Shown piece by piece: positions 57,150 through 61,490 of a stretch of 64,000 bases of DNA; position 1 is the stretch's first letter, and the number at the start of each line of letters is the position of its first letter. Below the pieces are notes generated by a model, which saw nothing but the letters and a program-made list of their open reading frames with translations, was not told the origin of the DNA and ran no database searches. Source of the DNA: Solea solea (Eukaryota; Chordata; Actinopteri; Pleuronectiformes; Soleidae); contig NC_081143.1 in assembly GCF_958295425.1 (NCBI RefSeq), positions 14,456,891 to 14,520,890 on the forward strand, given 5' to 3'. The position numbers were made by a program, and so were the translations under genes.

Positions 57150-59876
57150 TGCCGCTTTTCCACTACGTGGTCCCGCCTCGCCACAGCATGGCACGGCGCT
57201 TGTTCTCGAGTGAAGGGAAAAATGGAGCGGGAGGTCGACAGACAGATCGGTGTGGCGTCTGCAGGCTCTGCATCAGTCTGTCATGGTCGATCTACGTTCC
57301 TATCCTCACCTATGTTCACGAGCTGTGGGAAGTGACTGAAAGAACCAAATCACGAATACAAGTGGCCGAAATAGGTTCCTCCGCAGGGTGTCTGGGCTCT
57401 CCCTTAGAGATAGGGTGAGAAGCTCAGTCATCCGGGAGAGGCTCAGAGTAGAACCGCCAGAGGAGCCAGATGAGGTGGCTGGGGCATCTGGTTAGGATGC
57501 CTCCTGGATGCCTCTCTGGTGAGGTGTTCCGGGCACGTCCCACTGGGAGGAGGCCCCGGGGAAGACCCAGGACTCGCTGCAGAGATATGTCTCTCAGTTG
57601 GCCTGGGAGTGCCTCTGGATTTCCCTCTGAAGAGCTGGATGAAGTGTCTGGGGAGAGGGAAGTCTCGGCTTCTCTGCTCAAGCTGCTAACCTGCTAACCC
57701 CAACCACACTAATAATCAGTAGAAAATGGATGGATGAATGAAATGAATAACTTTCTTTCTTTCTTGTCTTCCATTAGGGATGCCAGAGCGTGCGTCATCC
57801 TCTGGCGGTCTTTCAGCTCTGCAGCACAGCTCAGGTGGACGCAATGGCACCAGCTTCCATGGCTGCCTCCGTAACCTGTACATTAATGGGAAGCTCCAGG
57901 ACCTGGGGGCAGGGCTGGGGCCAGCAGCTCCAGGCTCAGGGACTGCACAGAGCACCACCAGACAGTGGCTGGGTCACGGGGTGGAGCCAGGCTGTCAGCC
58001 ATGCCAGAGAGGAGCCTGCGTCCAAGGCGACTGCCATGAAACGGGGCACCGTGGCTTCACCTGCACCTGCCACCCCGGCTGGACAGGAGCGCTGTGTGAC
58101 CAGCAGGTCAACAACCCCTGTGATGGCAATAAGTGAGTGTTATTTTGTGTTTGTATGGCTTTAAGAACAGAGTACAAATATAGTGTTTTAGGATTTTGCG
58201 TCAGAAAAGGGACTAAGCTGGAAGATTTGTACTGTACATCTGTTCACATCTTTATCGTCTCCCACTTAGATTACTGCAGTGCCCTCCTGGCATCTGTCAG
58301 CCAATTGCATCTATAAACAAACAATGCAAAATATAGCAGCGAGGCTCCTCACAAACACCAGCCATAGATCATTATTATTTATTAGACGTTGACAGGGACA
58401 GCTGTCAGCTTTGTGGCTGTGCCAGAGTTATCTATGAGCTAATTTTCATCTGTTGTCTTGGGGCAGGAAGCAGAAAACAACATATCAGTCAACATCCAAA
58501 TGAAAGTACATTAACAAAACAACACAATATGTTAAATATCATTAGCTGAGTGTGAATGGGTGAATGGCAAAACTAGCTCATCAAGACTAGAAAAGCTCTT
58601 CTTCTGAAATTTTATTTGGTAGTAATGAGTAATAAAGATAGATAGAGGAAATGTAGTGGAGTAAAAGTTGCTAGAAATATAACAAAGAACAGTACAGATA
58701 CGTGAATTTTGTACTTAAGTACAGTAACAAAGTATTTGTACTTCATTATTACAACACTGTGTACTGTGCAACAATTTGTCACTGTTTTTTTTTAAGTGCT
58801 ATATCAATTAAAACGTGCATACCAACTTCCATCACTTCCTCCGTTCACCAGGTGCATCCATGGCACGTGCCTTCCAATCAACTCCTACTCTTACTCGTGC
58901 CGCTGCCAGCCTGGTTTTGCTGGCGTACTCTGCGATGTGCAGGACCAGGACGTAGCTAATCCCTGTAGTCTGTCTCGATGCAAACATGGCAAGTGCAGAG
59001 TCTCCGGCCTGGGTAAAGCATACTGCGAGTGCAACAGTGGATATACGGGAGAGGCGTGCGACAGAGGTGAGGAAACATGTGGATGCATGTTTTGAAAGGA
59101 ATGCACGTGTACAGAAATGTTAACTTTTGTGTAAAATCTAATGCTGTCATAATAATAACATGTGATAATCTTTTCTGAATTCTAGACTGCCATTTACAGA
59201 TTGCTGCTATAATAATATAAAATAATCTCCTACGGTATATATCTTTTTGCAGCTTGTGTGCCTGTGTTTCTGCATTAACACTTCTAACCCTGTTGCTTTT
59301 CTAACTCAGCATCTCCTGAGCCTCCTGTTAATCCCACACGTGGGGTTACACAGGTGAGACTGCCTGCTCACATTTTACTCTCTGTCTCTTTTTCCTGATT
59401 TGTCTTTTTGTTTTTTTCCAGTGCATCCCAATAAAAAAAAAAAAGCTGAGTGTCTGTGCGTCACCTTGTTTTCACCTCATGTAACGTGTATCTGAAGTGA
59501 TTCTTCTTGAATTAGCTGTTGAATATTGGCCATGCCGTTTCCACCATCCACATCACCTTTGTCATCAGTCAAAACGTGGATAACGAGGAATCTTTCTTTC
59601 TTGTCACTCATCGCTGCAGAGATGGCCTGCCGAGGGGAACGGGTCCGAGATGTCTACCAGAGACAGCAAGGCTACGCGGCGTGCCAAACCCAGGAGAAGG
59701 TCTCCCGCCTAGAGTGTCGGGGCAGCTGCACAGGGGGAGCAGACGGACAAGTCACCTGCTGCACCCCCCTCCGCAGCAAACGCAGGAAATATACCTTCCA
59801 GTGCACTGATGGTTCTTCTTTTGTCCAGGAAGTGGAGAAAGTGGTCAAGTGTGGCTGTACAAAGTGTTCGTCATAA
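27081..59876 (+). CDS. slit2: slit2, Slit guidance ligand 2 (partial gene: exons 5-37 of a 37-exon plan, with an internal assembly gap)
   Basis: Slit2 is a large secreted glycoprotein that binds Robo receptors through its second LRR domain and heparan sulfate through several regions. It repels axons and guides migrating cells and vessels. Seen here in order: LRRs of D1 (exons 5-7), LRRCT1, then D2, D3 and D4, each built as LRRNT, LRRs and LRRCT, then EGF1-6, laminin G, EGF7-9 and a C-terminal cystine knot ending KCGCTKCSS. All internal splice phases are compatible: LRR exons join in phase 2, while LRRCT, linker and EGF joints are mostly phase 1 or 0. Sequence matches favour Slit2 over Slit1/Slit3, including the EQYFIP microexon (absent from Slit3 as I recall it) and the [10 protein letters not shown] cleavage motif. 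The signal peptide and first three LRR exons lie upstream. The end of exon 23 and about 48 further D4 residues fall in the N gap. Exon numbers follow the human gene and are provisional. The paralogue call rests on remembered family sequences, not a search. Confidence 0.97.
27153..28168 (+). other. slit2 intron 5
   Basis: A 1016-base intron with TG tracts at 27338-27375 and 27698, and a GA-rich stretch at 27812-27850. The acceptor is TGTATGTTTTTGCAG. No other feature was seen. Confidence 0.8.
28169..28240 (+). CDS. slit2: slit2 exon 6: LRR of domain D1
   Basis: A 72-nt exon, phase 2-2, reading [20 protein letters not shown] then LEVL, followed by donor [23 protein letters not shown] is near-identical to Slit2 of other vertebrates. 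Confidence 0.97.
28241..29985 (+). other. slit2 intron 6
   Basis: A 1745-base intron. At 29141-29215 a short CCATCCATCCATCCAC segment with GAGGATCGCGGGTG looks like a truncated L2/SINE tail on the minus strand. The last 33 bases before the acceptor are (CT)n. Confidence 0.75.
29986..30057 (+). CDS. slit2: slit2 exon 7: LRR of domain D1
   Basis: A 72-nt exon reading [20 protein letters not shown] then LRT and the first two bases of Phe. Its acceptor polypyrimidine tract is a pure (CT)n run ending CTCAG. The donor is GTAAGT. Confidence 0.96.
30261..30424 (+). CDS. slit2: slit2 exon 8: LRRCT cap of D1
   Basis: A 164-nt exon, phase 2 to phase 1. It reads [20 protein letters not shown], then [20 protein letters not shown] and [22 protein letters not shown], the central cysteine and the C-terminal FVC give the four-cysteine LRR C-cap pattern. 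Confidence 0.97.
30425..30904 (+). other. slit2 intron 8
   Basis: A 480-base intron with a short TG tract near 30520. No microexon with two good splice sites was found here, although it is a phase-1 joint like those that carry candidates further on. Confidence 0.75.
30905..31043 (+). CDS. slit2: slit2 exon 9: LRRNT cap of D2
   Basis: A 139-nt exon reading [20 protein letters not shown] then [20 protein letters not shown] and [25 protein letters not shown] is the N-cap of the second LRR domain, the domain that contacts Robo Ig1 in solved Slit-Robo complexes. Confidence 0.97.
31044..32175 (+). other. slit2 intron 9
   Basis: A 1132-base intron with a short CA tract just after the donor and TG near 31962. 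No other feature was recognised. Confidence 0.75.
32176..32247 (+). CDS. slit2: slit2 exon 10: LRR of D2
   Basis: A 72-nt, phase 2-2 exon reading [20 protein letters not shown] then LRRI. It is part of the concave LRR surface of D2. Confidence 0.96.
32408..32479 (+). CDS. slit2: slit2 exon 11: LRR of D2
   Basis: A 72-nt exon reading [20 protein letters not shown] then LNSL, with acceptor TTCTTCACAG and donor GTGAGT. It is separated from exon 10 by an intron of only 160 bases. Confidence 0.96.
32480..35145 (+). other. slit2 intron 11
   Basis: A 2666-base intron with TG tracts at 33510 and 33902-33937. The rest shows no recognised repeat or exon. The acceptor has a long T-run (TTTTTTTTTCTCCACAG). 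Confidence 0.75.
35146..35217 (+). CDS. slit2: slit2 exon 12: LRR of D2
   Basis: A 72-nt exon reading [20 protein letters not shown] then LQLL. The donor is TATT/GTGAGA, with a CA repeat starting about 8 bases into the intron. Confidence 0.96.
35500..35643 (+). CDS. slit2: slit2 exon 13: two LRRs of D2
   Basis: A 144-nt exon, exactly two LRR units, reading [40 protein letters not shown] and SLRAIQTL. The intron between the two repeats is absent, as in other Slit genes. The donor is GTATGT. Confidence 0.97.
35644..37224 (+). other. slit2 intron 13
   Basis: A 1581-base intron with a short CA tract at 35660 and a 337-bp MITE at 36681-37017. The acceptor TGTGGGATCAG has a comparatively weak pyrimidine tract. 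Confidence 0.75.
36681..37017. mobile_element. 337-bp MITE, CATAGAC family (best copy)
   Basis: Starts CATAGACCGTAGACATAAAA and ends TAAAGTCTATGG, whose reverse complement starts CCATAGACTTTA, giving short imperfect inverted ends. Internal blocks recur at 55975-56244 in the opposite orientation (shared: TTTACAAAA, AGGAAAATG, TAGACTT). There is no ORF. Confidence 0.65.
37225..37388 (+). CDS. slit2: slit2 exon 14: LRRCT cap of D2
   Basis: A 164-nt exon reading [40 protein letters not shown] and [15 protein letters not shown]. The CDCHLKW and FRC cysteines form the C-cap. It is phase 2 in, phase 1 out, with donor CAG/GTACAA. Confidence 0.97.
37389..37713 (+). other. slit2 intron 14
   Basis: A 325-base intron between the LRRCT2 exon and the 24-nt microexon. 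Nothing else was recognised. Confidence 0.75.
37714..37737 (+). CDS. slit2: slit2 exon 15: 24-nt microexon (AREQYFIP)
   Basis: Bounded by CTCTCCATTAG and GTATTG, it adds eight residues (AREQYFIP) in the D2-D3 linker in phase 1. Human SLIT2 has the matching AKEQYFIP exon 15, which is alternatively spliced. Skipping it leaves the frame intact (RCSG joins TEDY). Confidence 0.9.
40584..40604 (+). CDS. slit2: Candidate 21-nt alternative microexon of slit2 (15b)
   Basis: The segment lies between a strong acceptor (CCTACTGCCTCTCTCACACACTCAG) read as TGCCTCTCTCACACACTCAG at its 3' end and a consensus donor GTAAGT. It fits phase 1 on both sides: after FIPG it would add VHHHVGC before TEDY. It would thus add seven residues, including three histidines and a cysteine, to the D2-D3 linker. 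I do not recall a described homologue. Prediction only. Confidence 0.4.
41288..41379 (+). ncRNA. mir218: mir-218 precursor hairpin
   Basis: The 5' arm at 41301-41321 begins TTGTGCTTGATCTAACCATG, the miR-218 guide sequence. The 3' arm at 41347-41368 begins ATGGTTCTGTCAAGCACCAT, differing from the human mir-218-1 passenger strand by one C-to-T. Arms pair from GCAGG (41288) to CCTGC (41379), with a loop near 41322-41343. It sits in the sense strand of intron 15, as mir-218-1 does in human SLIT2, so it is probably processed from the slit2 primary transcript. Which fish mir218 number applies cannot be told. Confidence 0.96.
41938..42088 (+). CDS. slit2: slit2 exon 16: LRRNT cap of D3
   Basis: A 151-nt exon, phase 1 in, phase 2 out, reading [40 protein letters not shown] and [29 protein letters not shown] matches Slit2 closely. 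Confidence 0.97.
42209..42283 (+). CDS. slit2: slit2 exon 17: LRR of D3
   Basis: A 75-nt exon (25 residues, one more than the usual LRR) reading [20 protein letters not shown] then QLRKI. The donor is GTAAGT. Confidence 0.97.
42497..42640 (+). CDS. slit2: slit2 exon 18: two LRRs of D3
   Basis: A 144-nt exon reading [40 protein letters not shown] and GLSGLRTL. The donor is CGCT/GTGGGT, off consensus at +4 (G for A) but otherwise usable. Confidence 0.95.
42774..42917 (+). CDS. slit2: slit2 exon 19: two LRRs of D3
   Basis: A 144-nt exon reading [40 protein letters not shown] and TLHSLSTL. The acceptor tract is TTCTTC followed by (TG)n and TAG, i.e. UG repeats instead of pyrimidines. Confidence 0.96.
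43011..43177 (+). CDS. slit2: slit2 exon 20: LRRCT cap of D3
   Basis: A 167-nt exon reading [40 protein letters not shown] and [16 protein letters not shown]. It is phase 2 in, phase 1 out, with donor GATG/GTGAGA. Confidence 0.97.
43301..43433 (+). CDS. slit2: slit2 exon 21: LRRNT cap of D4
   Basis: A 133-nt exon reading [40 protein letters not shown] and [23 protein letters not shown] is the N-cap of the fourth LRR domain, which mediates dimerisation in characterised Slits. Confidence 0.97.
43434..44490 (+). other. slit2 intron 21
   Basis: A 1057-base intron with a 31-bp tandem duplication at 43631-43703, CA and TG tracts at 44047 and 44238, and a 70-base CT-rich run leading into the acceptor. 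Confidence 0.8.
43631..43703. repeat. 31-bp tandem duplication, about 2.3 copies
   Basis: ACGCAGGTGATGCAGACCTG followed by CTCAAGCTTTA occurs twice back to back with only the last base changed. A third partial unit (ACGCAGGTGAC) follows. It looks like a recent tandem duplication. Confidence 0.95.
44491..44559 (+). CDS. slit2: slit2 exon 22: LRR of D4
   Basis: A 69-nt exon (23 residues) reading [20 protein letters not shown] then TLI. The acceptor follows a (CT)n tract. The donor is GTAAGT. Confidence 0.97.
44560..44906 (+). other. slit2 intron 22
   Basis: A 347-base intron. Nothing beyond the acceptor tract CGTTTCCTTTTCAG was recognised. Confidence 0.75.
44907..44969 (+). CDS. slit2: slit2 exon 23: LRR of D4, cut by the assembly gap
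   Basis: Reads [20 protein letters not shown] then the start of a Leu codon at the first N. By the 72-nt LRR rule about 9 nt and the donor are lost in the gap. The Leu-Thr-Leu end expected from Slit2 is missing. Confidence 0.95.
44970..45169. other. Assembly gap (200 N) covering D4 coding sequence
   Basis: Exactly 200 N, which suggests a placeholder size. By comparison with Slit2, the end of exon 23 and one 144-nt or two 72-nt LRR exons (the repeats running to the SHL before LRRCT4) belong between here and 46517. They are not present in 45170-46516. Confidence 0.95.
45170..46516 (+). other. slit2 intron sequence after the gap (intron 25)
   Basis: About 1350 bases of intron leading to the LRRCT4 acceptor CTCCCTCTCCGACTGACAG-like site (TCCGACTGACAG). 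No LRR exon, repeat or RNA gene was recognised. Confidence 0.75.
46517..46680 (+). CDS. slit2: slit2 exon 26: LRRCT cap of D4
   Basis: A 164-nt exon reading [40 protein letters not shown] and [15 protein letters not shown]. It is phase 2 in, phase 1 out, and ends the four-LRR-domain region. Confidence 0.97.
47533..47565 (+). CDS. slit2: Candidate 33-nt alternative exon of slit2 (D4-EGF1 joint)
   Basis: The segment follows CTTAACTAACTGACACACTGTAG read from its branch-like TAACTAAC to the AG at 47532, and is followed by donor CAG/GTAAAG. It keeps phase 1 and would insert [11 protein letters not shown] after FTCTG's first G codon base, before PVDMS. The pyrimidine tract is weak. Prediction only. 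Confidence 0.25.
47799..48467. mobile_element. 669-bp MITE with TTAA ends
   Basis: The left end TTAAAGCTGCAGTGCGTACC and the reverse complement of the right end, TTAACACTGTAGTGCGTAAC, match at 16 of 20 positions, and both ends carry TTAA. There is no transposase ORF. A 3' half-copy lies at 8097-8420. TTAA targets are typical of piggyBac- or Kolobok-type elements. Confidence 0.75.
48662..48786 (+). CDS. slit2: slit2 exon 27: EGF1
   Basis: A 125-nt exon, phase 1 in, phase 0 out, reading [20 protein letters not shown] then [20 protein letters not shown] and K. It carries the first five EGF cysteines. The sixth comes with exon 28. Confidence 0.97.
48946..49043 (+). CDS. slit2: slit2 exon 28: end of EGF1, first half of EGF2
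   Basis: A 98-nt exon reading [20 protein letters not shown] then [12 protein letters not shown] and two bases of Trp. The donor is TTG/GTGAGA. Confidence 0.96.
49339..50487 (+). mobile_element. TTAA-flanked TIR element with a THAP ORF (Kolobok-like)
   Basis: The left end is TTAA then AGGGGACATATTATG (49343-49357). The right end is TATAATATGTCTCCT (50469-50483) then TTAA. The reverse complement of the right end, AGGAGACATATTATA, matches the left at 13 of 15 positions. So the element has 15-bp TIRs and a TTAA target duplication. It encodes only a THAP-type zinc finger (49649-49882) and no catalytic domain. TTAA plus THAP fits the Kolobok superfamily; piggyBac is the main alternative. Confidence 0.8.
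49649..49882 (+). pseudogene. THAP-type zinc-finger fragment inside the transposon
   Basis: A 77-codon frame whose N-terminus reads [20 protein letters not shown]. Cys8-x4-Cys13 ... Cys48-x2-His51 follows the THAP C2CH zinc arrangement, with HKLP after the first cysteine pair and VCSHHF at the second. The usual conserved tryptophan is not seen and the frame stops soon after the finger. An upstream in-frame ATG exists at 49613. It is probably the first exon or a remnant of a two-protein TTAA transposon, not a host gene. Confidence 0.6.
51415..51554 (+). CDS. slit2: slit2 exon 29: rest of EGF2 and EGF3
   Basis: A 140-nt exon reading [40 protein letters not shown] and CSPEYTG. DINIDDC-type text with a C-terminal NNYTC suggests a calcium-binding EGF. 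The acceptor tract is (TG)n followed by TATTCTCAG. Confidence 0.97.
52323..52440 (-). mobile_element. L2/SINE-type tail fragment, minus strand
   Basis: Holds CCATCCATTCATCCATTTTC, CAATTTAGAGTGTCTGATTT and AATCTGCATGTTTTTGGGCT, the reverse-strand signature of the repeat seen at 14205. It is truncated in the middle. Confidence 0.7.
52726..52749 (+). CDS. slit2: Candidate 24-nt alternative microexon of slit2 (EGF3-EGF4 joint)
   Basis: It follows a strong acceptor (a run of T then CTGTGGTTGCAG) and precedes donor GAGAG/GTTAGT. It is phase 1 on both sides and would change YTGELCEE to [16 protein letters not shown], adding eight residues without a stop. No homologue is recalled. Prediction only. 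Confidence 0.4.
54156..54249 (+). CDS. slit2: slit2 exon 30: first half of EGF4
   Basis: A 94-nt exon reading [20 protein letters not shown] then [10 protein letters not shown] and two bases of Lys. The donor is CAA/GTACGA, well below consensus, and a (CA)n tract starts 10 bases into the intron. The junction is confirmed by the exact continuation KCECTPGY in exon 31. Confidence 0.9.
54250..54779 (+). other. slit2 intron 30
   Basis: A 530-base intron, over half of which is copy 4 of the CA-flanked hairpin repeat. Confidence 0.85.
54260..54545 (+). repeat. CA-flanked hairpin repeat, copy 4
   Basis: (AC)29 at 54260-54317 is followed by ATTTGGACAACCTAAACAAA, GACCACGTTTTGGTCTCCAT, GACTGGTCCTGACAAGTTCA and AAAGAGGCAACAAAT into a short CA tract, the same order as copy 1. 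It lacks the insertion seen there. Confidence 0.8.
54780..54917 (+). CDS. slit2: slit2 exon 31: rest of EGF4 and most of EGF5
   Basis: A 138-nt, phase 2-2 exon reading [40 protein letters not shown] and CPDGY. Its DFDDC and AINGYTC suggest a calcium-binding EGF5. Confidence 0.97.
54918..55465 (+). other. slit2 intron 31
   Basis: A 548-base intron. No repeat, exon or RNA gene was recognised. Confidence 0.75.
55466..55706 (+). CDS. slit2: slit2 exon 32: end of EGF5, cleavage site, EGF6, start of laminin G
   Basis: A 241-nt exon reading [60 protein letters not shown] and more. The Arg-Thr bond in VLPR/TSPC (55506-55511) is the site where mammalian SLIT2 is cut into N- and C-terminal products. 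It is unchanged here. Confidence 0.97.
55707..56709 (+). other. slit2 intron 32
   Basis: A 1003-base intron with a reverse-oriented MITE copy at 55975-56244 and otherwise unremarkable AT-rich sequence. Confidence 0.75.
55975..56244. mobile_element. MITE copy, CATAGAC family (reverse of the 36681 copy)
   Basis: Ends TACGTCCATTTTGTACGGTC then TATG, the reverse complement of the CATAGACCGTA start at 36681. Internal blocks (CATTTACAAAA, TCAGGAAAATGTA) match the reverse complement of that copy. The 5' limit is approximate. Confidence 0.6.
56710..56840 (+). CDS. slit2: slit2 exon 33: laminin G domain
   Basis: A 131-nt exon, phase 0 in, phase 2 out, reading [40 protein letters not shown] and [22 protein letters not shown] is the typical laminin-G beta-strand core. 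Confidence 0.97.
56942..57096 (+). CDS. slit2: slit2 exon 34: laminin G domain
   Basis: A 155-nt exon reading [40 protein letters not shown] and [12 protein letters not shown]. The intron before it is only 101 bases. The donor is GGAG/GTAAGA. Confidence 0.97.
57097..57777 (+). other. slit2 intron 34
   Basis: A 681-base intron. After a TG/TA repeat at 57114-57148 it is mostly a LINE 3' fragment (57236-57745). The last 32 bases, including a (CTTT)n pyrimidine tract, make the exon 35 acceptor. Confidence 0.85.
57236..57745 (+). mobile_element. Non-LTR retrotransposon 3' end (fish LINE)
   Basis: Plus-strand text includes TCGATCTACGTTCCTATCCT, GGGCTCTCCCTTAGAGATAG, AGGATGCCTCCTGGATGCCT and a frame reading [17 protein letters not shown] and [12 protein letters not shown], the C-terminal end of a reverse-transcriptase polyprotein. 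It ends in ATGGATGGATGAATG. It is 5'-truncated and internally deleted. The exact family name is uncertain. Confidence 0.85.
57778..58132 (+). CDS. slit2: slit2 exon 35: end of laminin G, EGF7, start of EGF8
   Basis: A 355-nt exon, phase 1 in, phase 2 out. Reads [40 protein letters not shown], then a Gly/Ala/Pro/Ser-rich linker [20 protein letters not shown], then [20 protein letters not shown] and [18 protein letters not shown]. It is about 20 residues longer than human SLIT2 as I recall it; most of the extra length is in the linker before EGF7. This stretch is GC-rich compared with the rest of the gene. Confidence 0.96.
58133..58851 (+). other. slit2 intron 35
   Basis: A 719-base, AT-rich intron. 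No repeat family, exon or RNA gene was recognised. Confidence 0.75.
58852..59066 (+). CDS. slit2: slit2 exon 36: EGF8 and EGF9
   Basis: A 215-nt exon, phase 2 in, phase 1 out, reading [60 protein letters not shown] and [11 protein letters not shown]. The donor is AGAG/GTGAGG. Confidence 0.97.
59067..59619 (+). other. slit2 intron 36
   Basis: A 553-base intron that contains a segment with two good splice sites (59310-59353), described separately. Otherwise AT-rich, with a short poly-A at 59433. Confidence 0.75.
59310..59353 (+). CDS. slit2: Candidate 44-nt alternative exon of slit2 (EGF9-cystine knot joint)
   Basis: It follows TTGCTTTTCTAACTCAG and precedes ACACAG/GTGAGA, both strong. Joined after CDR it reads [15 protein letters not shown] with no stop. 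It is not a multiple of three: splicing to the normal exon 37 acceptor shifts frame and ends before the cystine knot is made, while an AG two bases further on (59620-59621) would restore the frame at MACRGER. Confidence 0.3.
59620..59876 (+). CDS. slit2: slit2 exon 37: C-terminal cystine knot and stop
   Basis: A 257-nt coding part reading [80 protein letters not shown] and KCSS, then TAA at 59874-59876. It has the full cysteine set of a CTCK domain. The loop [10 protein letters not shown] is about five residues longer than human SLIT2 as recalled. Confidence 0.97.
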
Positions 59877-60064
59877 AATAGAAAGATTAAAAAGAGAGAG
59901 ACAATATCCTTGGCTGATTTCCTCCTACCCAGATATTATTCTGTGTTCCTGCCCGCCTTACTTGATCCTCATCCCCGACTGCCCAAGGTCCTTATTCCTA
60001 CTGGGAAAATCTTCCTCCCTCTACAGTCCTCCCCCCACCAACCCTATTTTTTAAACCTTTAAAA

Positions 60065-60096
60065 AATAAAAGAATAAAAAAAATAAATAAAAAGAG
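60065..60096 (+). promoter_or_regulatory. Cluster of AATAAA hexamers (possible proximal poly(A) signal)
   Basis: AATAAA at 60065 and 60073 with further copies in AAATAAATAAAAAG, about 190 bases after the stop. The following A-run (60113-60128) could also cause false internal priming in cDNA data. Confidence 0.45.
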
Positions 60097-61467
60097 AAAG
60101 ATCGAGAAATGTCAAAAAAAAAAAAAAAGTTTTCTTTTGATGTCAGTGCTGGACTGATGATTGATGCTTCCTCGATGGGGATGTTGAATTGTATTGTAAA
60201 GTACAAAACAGACTTATTTTTTATTATGAAGTGGAGAAAAAAAGATTAAAAAAAAAAAAACAACAAAACAAAGCAAAACACAAGTTGACTTTTTCCTCAC
60301 ACCTCCTTTTTGTTGGTCACGATGACTCCAATGGTGTGCCACACTGTCTCTTTCCTGGAGGACTGAACGGTCGCTGACGGGCTGACCGCTTCCTGTAGAC
60401 TTCCTGCTTCCTGTCCGTGAGTTGCGTGTTTTAGGAGTAACCTTAACTGGTAGTACCACAGACTCACCACAGGGAGGCGCTGCATTATGGCATGGGAGAG
60501 GGCGGGCAGTGATAACCCCTTTCAACACGAGAAACCACCTCACCACCTGTAGTGTGCAGTTTCCCTCCTGAACCCTCTGAGACTGTGTGCACGCCCCCCG
60601 ATACACAGCTGTGCTCAAACTTGTGGTGTTTTATACAGCTACTGAACAACACACACACACACACACACACACACACATTTGCATATGGTCTCACCTGTAG
60701 AGGCACGTTACCTGCCAGGTTGAATATACGACTCTCCGTTTATCGACCTCCCCAAGTCATAAATGACAAGTATTTATTGTATCATAAATACCTGTACTTA
60801 TTCAGTAGATCCCCATGTATCAATCTGATTCTTTTAATATATATTAATTTATATTTGTCCTTATTTTTGTATTAAAAAGACATAAAACTGTCAAGATAGC
60901 TGATAACTAACAAGATGGTGTCCTTTATTTTGGTTGAAGAGAAGTCGTTTTTTTGATTGCTGAAACTATTGTGCTTGCCAGAGACCGTAGTTACATTTTA
61001 ATCTGCAAATGTGACGTGAAGACATTGTATATTTTTGTCGCCTTTCCTGAGAGTTTGTACTGTGCCATTGCCAGAAGGTCTTTATATTAGAGTATAAATG
61101 TATAGATAATTTCCCTACCTATGTATTTCACACACAGATCTTGTGAGTAGCATTGACCCTAGAGGATTCTTAGAACTGTTTTTACCTTTTTAACAAATTT
61201 ATGCTTTAAGAATACTGTGACTTTTTCTAAATGAAACTACTTTGTTAGCCCCTTGGTCTCCAATGTTAACATGTTGCTGCTAAGTTTTTGTACCGTAGAC
61301 TTGGATCCTGATCTGTATGTCATATAGAACTTCCTGCTCCTACTGTACAGGGGCACATTGTGTAACAGATAAATATGTTCCCCACCTCTACACATGTGCA
61401 TTGTGCTTTATATTCCCTCCCTTCTCCGTCCCCAGACTAATGTCAGTTCCCTGACTGATGTTTGTTT

Positions 61468-61473
61468 ATTAAA
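61468..61473 (+). promoter_or_regulatory. ATTAAA poly(A) signal (probable distal slit2 3' end)
   Basis: TGTTTATTAAACACAATATT with a T/C-rich segment (CTTCTCACCTTTGCCTTATT) 20-40 bases on. ATTAAA is the commonest variant hexamer. The cleavage site is not known. Confidence 0.55.
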
Positions 61474-61490
61474 CACAATATTTACCTCAC

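Larger units (their letters stand above)
59877..61490 (+). other. slit2: slit2 3' untranslated region
   Basis: About 1.6 kb after the stop, AT-rich, with A-rich stretches at 60061-60128 and 60238-60260, a CA tract at 60649-60677 and no reading frame of note. The end is set by ATTAAA at 61468 followed by a T-rich segment. An earlier cleavage after the AATAAA cluster at 60065 is possible. Confidence 0.7.

Noticed and set aside
57470..57697. 75-codon frame with [12 protein letters not shown]
   Set aside because: It is the end of a decayed retrotransposon ORF, not a host gene.
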